From Streptomyces luomodiensis (GTDB taxonomy: Bacteria > Actinomycetota > Actinomycetes > Streptomycetales > Streptomycetaceae), in contig NZ_CP117522.1 in NCBI RefSeq assembly GCF_031679605.1, positions 4,402,001-4,466,000 on the forward strand: a DNA stretch of 64,000 nucleotides, read 5' to 3'. Shown here one piece after another: positions 1-8,873 of the stretch. Below the pieces are notes generated by a model. That model did no database searches. It was given only the letters and a program-made list of their open reading frames with translations, and was not told the DNA's origin. Position 1 is the stretch's first letter. Each line of letters opens with the position of its first letter. Both the position numbers and the translations under genes were made by a program.

Positions 1-99
1 GGGGCGGCGCCGGGAGCCGGGGGCTATTGGGCAGAGGCGTTCCAGCGGCTCGTGGGAACGCTACGGCTGAGGGCGACCATGCGAGCCGAGCTCGAACCG

Positions 100-690
100 G
101 CCTGATCCCCGATCCGCACCGGAGTCCGGCCGCCGGATGCCCTGGGCCGGACGTGATCCGGCGTCAGGGCATCCGGGGTCCGGCCGTGCCATCGGGCGTT
201 GGCCACGATCCGGGATCCGGTCGTGCTCAGGACCCCGGCCCTGGCTCCGGGCTCCGGCCGTCACTCCGATCCAGCCCCGGCTCCGGACAGATCCCGGCCG
301 TCACCCGGGATCGGGCCATACCCCGGGCCCCGGCCGCGTCCAGGACCCGGCCGTCGCTCCGAACCCCGGCCCTCACCCGGAATCGGGCCCCCTACCTCGG
401 GCCCCGGCCATAACCGGGGACCGGGCCGTGACTCCGGACAGACCACGGCCGTCACCCGGGATCGGGCCATACCCCGGGCCGCGGCCGCGTCCAGGACCCG
501 GCCGCCCTTCATGACCCGGCCATCGCTCCGAACCCCCGCCGTCACCCGGAATCAGGCCCTACCTCGGGCCCCGGCCATAACCGGGACCCGGCCCTGGCTC
601 CGGGCCCCGGCCGTCACCGGGGACCGGGCCTTGGCTCCGGACCCCGGCCGTGAACCGGAACCGACCGTGGCTCCGGAGCCCGGCCGTGCT
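100..690. repeat. GC-rich degenerate repeat array downstream of icmB
   Basis: Very GC-rich sequence built from variants of CCGGCCGTCACCCGGGATCG and GCTCCGGGCCCCGGCC. Inside it lies a larger tandem duplication: the block starting TCCGGACAGA at 282 recurs from 433, each copy running to a CCATAACCGGGA end (about 140 and 158 bp). The second copy has roughly 18 extra bases around 505-523. The array lies just 3' of the icmB stop. Open frames cross it in several phases but look only like repeat translations, so I call no gene in 1-706. Confidence 0.7.
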
Positions 691-706
691 CCATGGCGGG
701 TCCGGG

Positions 707-1117
707 TCAGGCGGCCACCGGGCGGACGTTCTCGCGGACCCATTCCACGATGGCCGCCGTCGTCGCCCCCGGGGTGAAGATCTCCGCGACGCCCTGCTCC
801 TTGAGCGGGGGAATGTCCGCCTCGGGGATGATCCCGCCGCCGAACACCTTGATGTCCTCGGCCTCGCGCTCCCGCAGCAGCTCCAGCACCTTGGCGAACA
901 AGGTCATATGGGCACCGGACAGAATGGACAGCCCGATCGCGTCGGCGTCCTCCTGGATCGCGGTGTCGACGATCTGCTCGGGCGTCTGGTGGAGCCCGGT
1001 GTAGATGACCTCCATGCCCGCGTCGCGCAACGCCCGCGCGATCACCTTCGCCCCGCGGTCATGGCCGTCCAGCCCCGGCTTGGCCACCACCACACGGATC
1101 GGACCGGTCACACCCAT
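707..1117 (-). CDS. icmB: Cobalamin-binding small subunit of isobutyryl-CoA mutase
   Basis: This 136-residue protein is a single B12-binding fold, the size expected for IcmB. IcmB pairs with a large subunit encoded elsewhere to interconvert isobutyryl-CoA and n-butyryl-CoA in the cytoplasm, feeding branched-chain and polyketide precursor pools. Visible motifs are DGHDRG at residues 17-22, whose His19 should be the lower axial cobalt ligand, then an SILSG segment and a GGGIIPE loop that line the nucleotide tail. An open frame extends 24 codons upstream, but homology begins at the internal ATG at 1117. The C-terminal domain of methylmalonyl-CoA mutase is related; the stand-alone length favours IcmB. 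The next gene is divergent, so it is probably monocistronic. Confidence 0.85.
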   Translation of the reverse strand: MGVTGPIRVVVAKPGLDGHDRGAKVIARALRDAGMEVIYTGLHQTPEQIVDTAIQEDADAIGLSILSGAHMTLFAKVLELLREREAEDIKVFGGGIIPEADIPPLKEQGVAEIFTPGATTAAIVEWVRENVRPVAA

Positions 1118-1805
1118 CGCAGCCTCCAAGCCCTTCGAGCCTTGCGAACCGTCGCCCGCACCGACGTGAACGAACGTTATCCCCAGCATCCCCTACCCGG
1201 CAGTTTCGCGGCACTCGGCGAGGGGGAAATCACACGTGGGACACGTTCACCGAAGGCGCCGTATGCGCTTCGGGCCGGCCACACCAGGGGAGCCGCAGCG
1301 GGGACCGTCGCACCGCGCAGCGCCGCCGGCAGTCGGATGGCGCCGCGGTGCGACGGAGCGGTCCCCGTACGCAACGCCCGCACCACCCCACCACCTCACC
1401 ATCGCAGTCCGCGCCCCTGTTGTCCGTACATCCACTCGTGCGTCAGATGTGCCCGGACTTCCAGGCGATAACGGAGTTGCGGCAGCCTGCCCCTGAATGC
1501 CGTGCGCGTTTCGTCGCTTTGTGCTCTTCCGCAACATCCGCAACATCCGCGTCAACGGAATCGGACATCTCGTCCTGGCGGTGCACGGCAACGACGCCAG
1601 GGGCGCCCTCTCGGTGCCCCGGGAGGGCGGGAATTGCCGAACGTCAATCGAACATCCGGCCAAGGGAGTGCGTACAGTCAGCCGAAAGACGGCCAAATAC
1701 CCTTTCCCGAGATGCTCGAAAGTCACGGAAGATTGTGGCTGCCGCGTACTGCCGGGTACAGTCGCCGCTAATTCTCCTGCAGCCGAGGCGAAAGAGAAGT
1801 TGGTG
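1118..1805. other. Divergent intergenic region between icmB and the M23 hydrolase
   Basis: About 690 bases without a convincing gene. The reading frame of the downstream hydrolase stays open to 1497, but that extension lacks signal-peptide or domain character. A direct repeat of CGCAACATC occurs near 1532-1551. I looked for the c-di-AMP riboswitch core found before the gene at 6373 and did not see it here. Promoters for both flanking genes must lie in this stretch, but none is clear. Confidence 0.5.
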
Positions 1806-3416
1806 GTGAACGACCGTCACCCGTCGGGGGCCTCTCCGACCGTCCCCGCTCCCGACGCCTCGTATCCGTACGAAGAGGCTTACGGTCAGCGGCAGGACAC
1901 AGCGCACGGCTACGTCGGGTACGACGGCTATTCCACCGGCAGCTTCGACCACCTGGCCACGGCCTACGGTGACGGTGACCCGCTCTTCGGCACGCTTCCG
2001 GGCGCGTACGACGACGGACAGGGCGCCCACAGCGGTCAGTACGACGCCTCCCAGTGGGCCGCGGTCGACCAGCACCAGACCGGCTCGTACCAGCAGCACG
2101 ACACGGGCCACTACGACACGGCCTCTTACGGCTCCGGTTACGACACCGGCGCCTACGACACCACCGCGATGTGGGCCGCCTCCGGCTATCACCTGCCGAC
2201 CGGCATCCCCACCCAGCAGGACGCCGAGACCGGCGCCCAGTGGGACATCGGCGCCTGGGACGCGGGCGCCACCGGCCAGACCGAGATGCCGGGCCAGTGG
2301 GACCACGGCACGGGGTACGAGTCCGGGGTACAGACCTCGGGCGTGGACACCGGGCAGACCCAGTTCTGGGACACCTCCCTCTACGGGACCGTGGACGAGG
2401 GGCAGTACGACCACTCGGAGCTGAACCACCCGGGGCTCGACCAGGCAGGCTTCGAGCAGCACGAGCACGAGCCCAACGCCTTCGAGCAGACGGCCGTGTT
2501 CGAACAGGCCGTCATCCCCGAGCAGCCCGACGGCTTCGAGCACACCGCCGTCTTCGACCCGATCCACGAGTCCGACCAACCGTACGACCCGGCCCCCGAG
2601 GCGGAACCTGAACCCGAGGCGGCGGCCGTGCGGGAATCCGCCCCCTCCCCCCGCCGGGAGGCGAGCCGCGGTCGCCGCCGTACCCCCTCCCGACCCAAGC
2701 GCTCCGCGCTCCTCACCGTCGCCGTCCCCTCCGTCTGCGCCCTGGGCGTCACCGCCGTGGCCGCGGCCTCGGTCAGCGGCATGGGAAGCGACAAGAAAGA
2801 CGAATCCACCACCCAGGCCGCGCCCGACACCGCCGCGGCCCCCGTGAAGCCCTCCGCCGCCAACAGCAAGCTGGACTCCCAGCTCGCCGAGGTCCGGGAG
2901 GGCGCCAACGACTTCCGCGACCGCGCCAGCCGCACCCAGGAGCGCATCGACCTCCAGGCGCGCCAGGCCGCCGAGAAGAAGCGCAAGGCCGAGGAGGCGG
3001 CGCGGAAGGAAGCGCTGCGCCCGAAGTTCGCGCTGCCCGTCGCCCAGCACGGCCTCAGCGCCCAGTTCGGCCAGGCCGGTATCAACTGGATGTCGGTGCA
3101 CACCGGCATCGACTTCCCGGTGAGTTACGGCACGCCCGTGATGGCCGCCACCGACGGCACCGTCACGACGCAGTGGAACGACGCCTACGGCAACATGGTC
3201 GTGCTGACCAGCCCGGACGGTACGGAGACCTGGTACTGCCACCTCAGCAGCGCCAAGATCCGCTCCGGGACCGTCAAGGCCGGGGACACCATCGCCTACT
3301 CCGGGAACTCCGGTAACTCCACCGGCCCGCATCTGCACTTCGAGGTGCACCCCGGCGGCGGCTCGGCCATCGACCCGCTGCCCTGGCTGCGGAGCCACGG
3401 CCTCGACCCGACCTGA
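1806..3416 (+). CDS. M23-family peptidoglycan endopeptidase, membrane anchored
   Basis: A zinc endopeptidase predicted to cut peptidoglycan cross-bridges outside the membrane. Residues 1-290 are low in complexity and rich in Tyr, Gly, Asp, Gln and Thr. One hydrophobic segment lies near 300-325 and a charged Ala/Glu/Lys coiled coil near 350-395. The C-terminal M23 domain carries HTGID (His about 432) and HLHFE (about 509-513), the zinc-binding HxxxD and HxH motifs. I chose the GTG at 1806 because AAAGAGAAG ends six bases upstream; GTG 1803 is the alternative. The protein has 536 residues. The N-terminal cytoplasmic tail may be a partner-binding region. It converges on pcrA. Confidence 0.88.
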   Translation: MNDRHPSGASPTVPAPDASYPYEEAYGQRQDTAHGYVGYDGYSTGSFDHLATAYGDGDPLFGTLPGAYDDGQGAHSGQYDASQWAAVDQHQTGSYQQHDTGHYDTASYGSGYDTGAYDTTAMWAASGYHLPTGIPTQQDAETGAQWDIGAWDAGATGQTEMPGQWDHGTGYESGVQTSGVDTGQTQFWDTSLYGTVDEGQYDHSELNHPGLDQAGFEQHEHEPNAFEQTAVFEQAVIPEQPDGFEHTAVFDPIHESDQPYDPAPEAEPEPEAAAVRESAPSPRREASRGRRRTPSRPKRSALLTVAVPSVCALGVTAVAAASVSGMGSDKKDESTTQAAPDTAAAPVKPSAANSKLDSQLAEVREGANDFRDRASRTQERIDLQARQAAEKKRKAEEAARKEALRPKFALPVAQHGLSAQFGQAGINWMSVHTGIDFPVSYGTPVMAATDGTVTTQWNDAYGNMVVLTSPDGTETWYCHLSSAKIRSGTVKAGDTIAYSGNSGNSTGPHLHFEVHPGGGSAIDPLPWLRSHGLDPT

Positions 3417-3481
3417 TCCGACCCGGCCGGGTCCGGATCCGGCCTGTGGCGGCGGCCCCGGCCCGTGGCTCCCTCGCTGCC

Positions 3482-3552
3482 CACAGGCCGCTCCCTACCG
3501 GCCGTCCCGCACAGGCCGCTCCTACCGGCCGTCCCCCACAGGCCGCTCCCTA
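3482..3552 (-). repeat. 27-28 bp tandem repeat anchored at the pcrA stop codon
   Basis: Three copies of a unit that on the - strand begins GTAGGGAGCGGCC; copy starts lie at 3482, 3510 and 3537 on the + strand. The first copy in the pcrA direction contains the pcrA TAG stop (3550-3552), and TAG recurs at 3522-3524 and 3495-3497. The M23 gene ends 65 bases away, so the array fills the gap between convergent genes. Confidence 0.8.
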
Positions 3553-6024
3553 CAGCTTCTCCACCGGTGCGTACCGCAGCAGCAGCCGCTTCGGCTTCTC
3601 GTCGCCGAAGTCGATCGTCGCCTCCGCGTTGTCCCCGCTGCCCTTGACCGCCACCACCGTGCCGAGCCCGAACGAGTCATGGGTGACCCGGTCACCGATG
3701 GCCAGAGCGACCACCGGACGCTCCTTGGCCCGCCGGGTGGCGAACCCGCTGCCCCCGGTGCGCGCACGCGACGACGACAGACCGGACGACAGCCCCGACG
3801 GCGGGGTCGAGGCGACGCCGCCCATGGACGCCGACGGGGTGGCGGGCCCGGTGCGCCGCCACCGCACATACTGATCCGGGATCTCCTCCAGGAAGCGGGA
3901 CGGCGGGTTGTACGCGGGCTGTCCCCAGGCGCTGCGCATCGTCGACCGGGTCAGATAGAGCCGCTCGCGGGCCCGGGTGATCCCCACATAGGCCAGCCGC
4001 CGCTCCTCCTCCAGCTCCTTGGTCTGGCCGAGCGCCCGCATATGCGGGAAGACGCCGTCCTCCATGCCGCTGAGGAAGACGACCGGGAACTCCAGACCCT
4101 TCGCCGTGTGCAGCGTCATCAGCGTGATCACGCCGGAGCCCTCGGTGTCCTCGTCCGGGATCTGGTCGGAGTCGGCGACGAGCGCGACCTGCTCCAGGAA
4201 GTCCGCGAGGCTGCCGGGGTTCTCCTCGCTCCGGTCCTGCTCGAACTCCAGGGCCACGGCCGCGAGCTCCTGGAGGTTCTCGATCCGGGTCTCGTCCTGC
4301 GGATCGGTGGACGCCTGGAGCTCGGCCAGATAGCCGGTGCGCTCCAGCACCGCCTCCAGGACGGTCGCCGGGCCCGCCCCGGACTCCGCGATGGTGTGCA
4401 GCTCCTCCATGAGGGTGTTGAACCGCTTGACGGCGTTGGCCGAGCGGGCCGCCATGCCGTACGCCTCGTCCACCCGGCGCAGCGCCTGCGGGAAGGTGAT
4501 CTTCTCGCGCAGCGCCAGCGCGTCGATCATGGCCTCGGCGCGCTCCCCGATACCGCGCTTGGGCACGTTCAGAATCCGGCGCAGCGGGACGGAGTCCTCG
4601 GGGTTGGCCAGCACCCGCAGGTACGCGAGGACGTCCCGGACCTCCTTGCGCTCATAGAAGCGCACGCCGCCGACGACCTTGTACGGCAGCCCGACCCGGA
4701 TGAAGATCTCCTCGAAGACACGGGACTGGGCGTTGGTCCGGTAGAAGACCGCCACGTCCCCGGCCTTGGCGTCGCCCGCGTCCGTCAGCCGGTCGATCTC
4801 GTCGGCGACGAACTGGGCCTCGTCGTGCTCGGTGTCGGCCACATAGCCGACGATCTCGGCTCCGGCGCCGGCCTGTGTCCACAGGTTCTTCGGGCGGCGG
4901 TTCTCATTGCGCTCGATGACCGCGTTGGCCGCACTCAGGATGGTCTGGGTCGAGCGGTAGTTCTGCTCGAGGAGGATCGTCCGCGCGGTGGGGTAGTCCT
5001 CCTCGAACTGGAGGATGTTACGGATCGTGGCGCCCCGGAAGGCGTAGATCGACTGATCGGCGTCGCCCACCACGCACAGCTCGGCGGCGGTCGTCTCCTC
5101 GGTGTCCGTGCCCACCAGCTCGCGCACGAGGGTGTACTGGGCGTGGTTGGTGTCCTGGTACTCGTCCACCAGGACGTGCCGGAAGCGGCGGCGGTAGTGC
5201 TCGGCGACGTCCGGGAACGCCTGGAGCAGATTGACCGTGGTCATGATGATGTCGTCGAAGTCCAGCGCATTGGCCTCGCGCAGCCTCGACTGGTACATCG
5301 CGTACGCCTCAGCGAGGGTCTTCTCAAAGCCGTCCGCAGCCTGCCCGGCGAAGGTCTCCTCGTCGATCAGCTCGTTCTTCAGGTTGGAGATCTTGGCGCT
5401 GAAGGACTTCGGCGGGAACCGCTTGGGGTCGAGGTCCAGATCCCGGCAGACCAGCGACATCAGCCGCTTGGAGTCGGCGGCGTCGTAGATCGAGAACGAC
5501 GAGGTGAAGCCGAGCTTCTTGGACTCTCGGCGCAGGATGCGGACGCAGGCGCTGTGGAAAGTGGACACCCACATGGCGTTGGCCCGCGGGCCGACGAGCT
5601 CCTCGACGCGCTCCTTCATCTCGCCCGCCGCCTTGTTGGTGAAGGTGATGGCGAGGATCTGGCCGGGGTGCACCCCGCGGGCACCGAGCAGATACGCGAT
5701 GCGGTGGGTGAGCACCCGGGTCTTGCCGGAGCCGGCGCCCGCGACGATCAGCAGCGGAGCGCCGGTGTGCTCCACGGCGGCCTTCTGCTGCTCGTTCATC
5801 CCCTCGAGCAGGGCGGACGGGTCCACGGCGGGCCGCGGCGCGCCGTCCCGGTAGTGGGCCTCCCTGGGCACGGGCGCGTCGAAGGCGCCGCTGAAGAGGT
5901 GATGCGGCACGTCCTCAGCACCACCGTGGGCAGGGTGCGCCGAATCCTCGGGCGGCGGTGGCTCCTCCTCATGAGAGGGGGGCCCGAGGTCCGCCAGGAA
6001 GCTGTCGTCAAAGAGGCTGCTCAT
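3550..6024 (-). CDS. pcrA: ATP-dependent DNA helicase PcrA/UvrD
   Basis: A superfamily 1A 3'-5' helicase that unwinds DNA in nucleotide-excision and mismatch-linked repair and removes RecA or stalled complexes. The 824-residue protein shows every core motif: Walker A GAGSGKT at 96-102, motif Ia ITFTNKAA, Walker B DEYQDTNH, motif III GDADQSIYAFRGA, motif IV QNYRS, motif V LMTLHTAKGLEFPVVF and motif VI YVGITRARERL. The first 70 residues are an acidic, Pro-rich extension typical of actinobacterial PcrA, and the C-terminal 100 residues form a linker plus a Tudor-like tail of the RNA-polymerase-binding kind (GDRVTHDSFGLGTV). The start is the ATG at 6024. It is transcribed away from the riboswitch-controlled hydrolase. 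Confidence 0.97.
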   Translation of the reverse strand: MSSLFDDSFLADLGPPSHEEEPPPPEDSAHPAHGGAEDVPHHLFSGAFDAPVPREAHYRDGAPRPAVDPSALLEGMNEQQKAAVEHTGAPLLIVAGAGSGKTRVLTHRIAYLLGARGVHPGQILAITFTNKAAGEMKERVEELVGPRANAMWVSTFHSACVRILRRESKKLGFTSSFSIYDAADSKRLMSLVCRDLDLDPKRFPPKSFSAKISNLKNELIDEETFAGQAADGFEKTLAEAYAMYQSRLREANALDFDDIIMTTVNLLQAFPDVAEHYRRRFRHVLVDEYQDTNHAQYTLVRELVGTDTEETTAAELCVVGDADQSIYAFRGATIRNILQFEEDYPTARTILLEQNYRSTQTILSAANAVIERNENRRPKNLWTQAGAGAEIVGYVADTEHDEAQFVADEIDRLTDAGDAKAGDVAVFYRTNAQSRVFEEIFIRVGLPYKVVGGVRFYERKEVRDVLAYLRVLANPEDSVPLRRILNVPKRGIGERAEAMIDALALREKITFPQALRRVDEAYGMAARSANAVKRFNTLMEELHTIAESGAGPATVLEAVLERTGYLAELQASTDPQDETRIENLQELAAVALEFEQDRSEENPGSLADFLEQVALVADSDQIPDEDTEGSGVITLMTLHTAKGLEFPVVFLSGMEDGVFPHMRALGQTKELEEERRLAYVGITRARERLYLTRSTMRSAWGQPAYNPPSRFLEEIPDQYVRWRRTGPATPSASMGGVASTPPSGLSSGLSSSRARTGGSGFATRRAKERPVVALAIGDRVTHDSFGLGTVVAVKGSGDNAEATIDFGDEKPKRLLLRYAPVEKL

Positions 6025-6073
6025 CGCTCCCCGAGTCTAGGCCGCCCCACTGACACCCGACGTCCGAACATCA

Positions 6074-6086
6074 CGAAACGGTTTCG
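6074..6086. promoter_or_regulatory. 13-bp palindrome upstream of pcrA
   Basis: CGAAAC-G-GTTTCG is a perfect dyad with one central base, 50 bases upstream of the pcrA start and before the riboswitch leader on the other strand. LacI-type and similar dimeric repressors bind sites of this form. Its role is inference; it could control either divergent transcript. Confidence 0.4.
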
Positions 6087-6187
6087 GGCAAAACGAACAC
6101 CAGTCTTCACAGAAGCCCCACGCATTGGCTACCGTCCTGCGTCAGGCGGCCCGGACGATCCGTCGGCGAACCGCGTCGGCACGGGCG

Positions 6188-6362
6188 GCCTCCGCCGAGT
6201 CCGGCACCGCCGCGAGGCGGCCCGGAGCCGGGGACCCAGAACGCACGACCGGGGTGAATCGGCCGAGCGGTGCGGCACGCACGTGCCGCGCGCGAGGCCG
6301 TAGGGCAACCTTCCGAACCGCCCGAACCCGACAGCTAACCCGGTAGGCGGTCCACGGAAGGA
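6188..6362 (+). promoter_or_regulatory. c-di-AMP riboswitch (ydaO-yuaA type)
   Basis: The 5' leader of the NlpC/P60 gene carries the conserved blocks of this riboswitch class: GCCGGGGACCCAG near 6228, GGGGTGAAT near 6252, TAGGGCAACCTTCCG near 6301, then CCCGACAGCTAACCCGGTAG near 6325, followed by the GGAAGGAG ribosome site. In Streptomyces this element precedes cell-wall hydrolase genes, and c-di-AMP binding turns expression off, tying wall remodelling to osmotic signalling. The boundaries are approximate. Confidence 0.9.
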
Positions 6363-6372
6363 GTCGCCTCCT

Positions 6373-7536
6373 TTGGCGTCGCACCGCAAACCGCGGACCC
6401 GCATACCCGCCCCGCGCACCGGTCACGGCCGCCGTACGGCCGTCGGGTTCACCACGGCCGCCCTCGCCTCCGTCACCCTCCTGTCCCAGTCGGCCAACGC
6501 CGCGCCCGGTGATCCCCGGCCGGCCTCCCAGTCGATCGAGAAGGTCAAGGAGAAGGTCGACACCCTCTACCACCAGGCGGAGACCGCCACCCAGCGCTAC
6601 AACGCCGCGAAGGAACGCACCGACCAGCAGCGGGCCAAGGTCGACAAGCTGCTGGACTCCGTCGCCCAGCGCACCGAGAAGCTCAACGAGGCGCGACGCA
6701 CACTGGGCACCTACGCCGCCGCCCAGTACCGCGACGGCGGATTGGCCCGCTCCGCCGCGACCCTGCTGTTCTCCGACGATCCGCAGGACGTCTTCGACCA
6801 GTCGCATCTGCTGGACCGGCTGACCGGTCGACAGAAGCAGGCCGTCGACAACTTCCGGACACAGCGGACGAAGACCGCCGAGGAGCGCCGTAAGGCCGGC
6901 GCGAGCCTCGCCACGCTGACCGCGGCGCAGAAGCAGCTGAAGACCCAGAAGAAGACCGTCCAGGACAAACTGACCGAGGCCCGGCGGCTGCTGGCGAATC
7001 TGACCGCCAAGGAGAAGGCACGGCTGGCGGCGATCGAGAAGAAGCAGGCGGAAGAGGCCCGCCGTAAGGCCGCCGCGCTGGCCGAGAAGCAGCGGCAGGA
7101 GGCCGCCGCCCGGAAAAAGCAGCAGGAGCAGCAGGGACAGCAGGACGGGAGCGGCGGCTCGACGGCCCCCTCGGCCCCCGCCAACAGCTCCAAGGCGGCC
7201 CAGGCCATCGCCTTCGCGAAGGCGCAGCTCGGCAAGCCGTACGTGTGGGGCGCCACCGGCCCGAGCTCCTTCGACTGCTCAGGACTGACGCAGGCGGCCT
7301 GGAAGTCCGCCGGGATCTCGCTGCCGCGCACCACCTGGGACCAGGTGAAGATCGGTACGCGCGTCTCGACGTCCCAGCTCCAGCCGGGCGATCTCGTCTT
7401 CTTCTACGACGACATCAGCCATGTCGGCCTCTACATCGGCGACGGGATGATGATCCACGCGCCGAAGCCGGGCGATGTGGTGAAGAAGGCCCCGATCACG
7501 GAGATGCCGATTTACGGGAGCGTACGGCCCGCGTAG
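6373..7536 (+). CDS. Secreted NlpC/P60 peptidoglycan endopeptidase (RipA type)
   Basis: A cysteine endopeptidase predicted to cleave the D-Glu to diaminopimelate stem-peptide bond. The 387-residue protein begins at a TTG 10 bases after GGAAGGAG. A basic N-region and hydrophobic segment to about residue 45 form a signal peptide ending near SANAAPG. Residues 55-255 are a long coiled coil with Lys/Glu/Ala/Gln heptads, usually an autoinhibitory or partner-binding stalk. The NlpC domain has the triad Cys302 (FDCSG), His350 (SHVGLYIG) and His362 (MIHAP). It opens with the same MASHRKP as the paralogue at 9206. The riboswitch just upstream implies control by c-di-AMP. Confidence 0.93.
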   Translation: MASHRKPRTRIPAPRTGHGRRTAVGFTTAALASVTLLSQSANAAPGDPRPASQSIEKVKEKVDTLYHQAETATQRYNAAKERTDQQRAKVDKLLDSVAQRTEKLNEARRTLGTYAAAQYRDGGLARSAATLLFSDDPQDVFDQSHLLDRLTGRQKQAVDNFRTQRTKTAEERRKAGASLATLTAAQKQLKTQKKTVQDKLTEARRLLANLTAKEKARLAAIEKKQAEEARRKAAALAEKQRQEAAARKKQQEQQGQQDGSGGSTAPSAPANSSKAAQAIAFAKAQLGKPYVWGATGPSSFDCSGLTQAAWKSAGISLPRTTWDQVKIGTRVSTSQLQPGDLVFFYDDISHVGLYIGDGMMIHAPKPGDVVKKAPITEMPIYGSVRPA

Positions 7537-7590
7537 GCCAGGCTCTCGTCGGCCAGGCTTTCGCGGGCCAGGCTTTCGCGGGTCAGGCTG
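7531..7590 (+). repeat. 15-bp tandem repeat starting at the hydrolase stop
   Basis: Four 15-bp units follow the pattern TCGCGGGCCAGGCTT. The first, GCGTAGGCCAGGCTC (7531-7545), contains the last Ala codon and the TAG stop; units 2-4 start at 7546, 7561 and 7576. In later units TAG has become TCG or CGG, so the frame would read on as Ala-Arg-Leu-Ser repeats. Confidence 0.85.
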
Positions 7591-7626
7591 AGCCAGACTT
7601 TCGCGGGGCAGGCCCTCAGAGGCCGC

Positions 7627-7665
7627 GGTGCCGCTGCCCGGGGCCGGGTCTCGGGCAGCGGCACC
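7627..7665. terminator. Bidirectional terminator between convergent genes
   Basis: A perfect 14-bp stem, GGTGCCGCTGCCCG (7627-7640) with CGGGCAGCGGCACC (7652-7665), has an 11-base loop. It sits between the NlpC gene and the convergent L,D-transpeptidase. There is no U-tract, as is common in Streptomyces. Confidence 0.8.
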
Positions 7666-7674
7666 GGCATCGCC

Positions 7675-8421
7675 TCAGGTGCCGGGCTTGCGCCCGTAGA
7701 CGTACACATCGTCGCCGTTCTTCAGCAGGCTCCAGTACTTCTTGGCGTCGGCCGCGCGCATATTGACGCAGCCGTGGGAGCCGGGCGGGGACCATACGCT
7801 GCCGGCGATGGAGTGGAACGCCTGACCGCCGTCGAAGAACTGGCTGTAGGGCATGGCGACCTTGTAGAGCGTCGACCAGTGGTTCTTGTTCCGCCAGTAG
7901 ACCCTGGTCAGCCCGGTGCGGGTCTCGAAGCCGTTCCGCCCGGTCCGCACCGGAACCGGTCCGTAGACCAGCCGGGAGCCGTCCTGGATCCAGCTCAGCT
8001 GCCGGGTGAGGTCGACACAGGCGATGCGGCCCTTGTTGGTCGGGCACTTCTTCGCCGCGTTCGGTTTGTGTCCGGCCGCCTTCTGGGCGTTGATCAGCTT
8101 CATCACACCCGAGGTGATCGGGCCGGCGTAGCCGATCGTCGGGCTGATGCCGTGGTTGATCTGGAACTTCTGGATCGCGCGGCAGTCCGCCCGCGACTGC
8201 CGCCCGTCGACGGGGCGGCCCAGGAACTTCTCGGCCTGCTTCTGATACGGACCCGCGGTGCTGGTGCAGTACGACGCGGCGGCCTGCGCCGGACCGGCCA
8301 CGGCGACCGCGAGCGGCACCGTCATCCCCGCCAGCCCCAGCACGATGCCCGCACGCCGGCTACGACGACCTCCGAGACTCCCGAGACCTCCGCGACCTCC
8401 GACTGACCCCCATACCCCCAT
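7675..8421 (-). CDS. Secreted L,D-transpeptidase with peptidoglycan-binding domain
   Basis: Predicted to form 3-3 cross-links in peptidoglycan by acyl transfer between diaminopimelate residues. The 248-residue product has an Arg/Gly-rich start, a signal hydrophobic stretch to about residue 47 (ending AQAAAS), a peptidoglycan-binding-like helical domain at about 55-115, and a YkuD catalytic domain ending SPPGSHGCVNM, with Cys218 as nucleophile. I take ATG 8421 over the in-frame GTG at 8427 because GAGGAG lies five bases upstream of the ATG and overlaps the GTG. It converges with the NlpC gene and shares its terminator. The cross-link maker next to cross-link cutters suggests a shared wall-remodelling theme, not co-transcription. 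Confidence 0.9.
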   Translation of the reverse strand: MGVWGSVGGRGGLGSLGGRRSRRAGIVLGLAGMTVPLAVAVAGPAQAAASYCTSTAGPYQKQAEKFLGRPVDGRQSRADCRAIQKFQINHGISPTIGYAGPITSGVMKLINAQKAAGHKPNAAKKCPTNKGRIACVDLTRQLSWIQDGSRLVYGPVPVRTGRNGFETRTGLTRVYWRNKNHWSTLYKVAMPYSQFFDGGQAFHSIAGSVWSPPGSHGCVNMRAADAKKYWSLLKNGDDVYVYGRKPGT

Positions 8422-8519
8422 GGCCACTCCTCTCGACTGCCAAGCTCTTTACTACGACAGCTCGCGAGTGCAAATGGTTGCACCGAGGTTGCGCTCAGCT
8501 CCCCCCGTACATCAGTTCG

Positions 8520-8873
8520 TCAGGTCCACAGAACGGCGATGAAGATGTTTGCCGTTGTCAAGGCACCCACCGCGCCGAAGGCGGCCGACTCGACCTTCTC
8601 CTCGTCGCGCTTCACGTACACCAGACCGAGGATCACGATCAGCAGCGCCAGCTTCAGGCCGATCTTGACGGTATTGACGCTGTTGTCGTCGGCCTGATTG
8701 AGCCCGACCAGCGCCACGCCGGTCACCAGCATGGTCAGCGCGCCGTGCAGCATCCCCGGGGTCATCCGGGCCTCGCCCGCGCTCATCGCCTTCATCTGCG
8801 AGAGGAAGCCACCGAGCAGCGCGCCGATGCCGACGATGTGCAGACCGACGAACAGATGAATGAGTACGTCCAT
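8520..8873 (-). CDS. Small four-helix membrane protein of unknown function
   Basis: A 117-residue integral membrane protein with about four hydrophobic helices (roughly residues 2-24, 37-57, 66-88 and 95-116) and a short charged cytoplasmic loop KRDEEKVE. I do not recognise a named domain. The open frame begins at 8903, but the ATG at 8873 starts directly at the first helix. It lies 99 bases upstream of the L,D-transpeptidase on the same strand, so the two may be co-transcribed, and it is divergent from the second NlpC/P60 gene. It may be an envelope accessory protein; that is context only. Confidence 0.75.
   Translation of the reverse strand: MDVLIHLFVGLHIVGIGALLGGFLSQMKAMSAGEARMTPGMLHGALTMLVTGVALVGLNQADDNSVNTVKIGLKLALLIVILGLVYVKRDEEKVESAAFGAVGALTTANIFIAVLWT

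Noticed and set aside
100..690. Repeats considered as a CRISPR array
   Set aside because: Units are degenerate, spacers are not unique or regular, and no cas genes are present.
650..1471. 273-residue + strand frame across icmB
   Set aside because: Covers icmB in antisense and then an intergenic region; the product is Arg/Pro-rich with no family features.
1500..1800. Possible second c-di-AMP riboswitch before the M23 gene
   Set aside because: The invariant ACAGCTAACC-type core and the GGGGTGAAT block are missing.
1644..3398. 584-residue - strand frame opposite the M23 gene
   Set aside because: Very rich in Gly, Val and Arg, no domain, no ribosome site; a shadow of the M23 coding sequence.
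3420..3433. GACCCGGCCGGGTC palindrome after the M23 stop
   Set aside because: It has no loop and is short; it could contribute to termination but I would not call it alone.
3679..6303. 874-residue + strand open frame opposite pcrA
   Set aside because: It is the complement of an unmistakable pcrA and its sequence is a rearranged Gly/Arg/Leu-rich shadow; such frames arise from high third-position GC.
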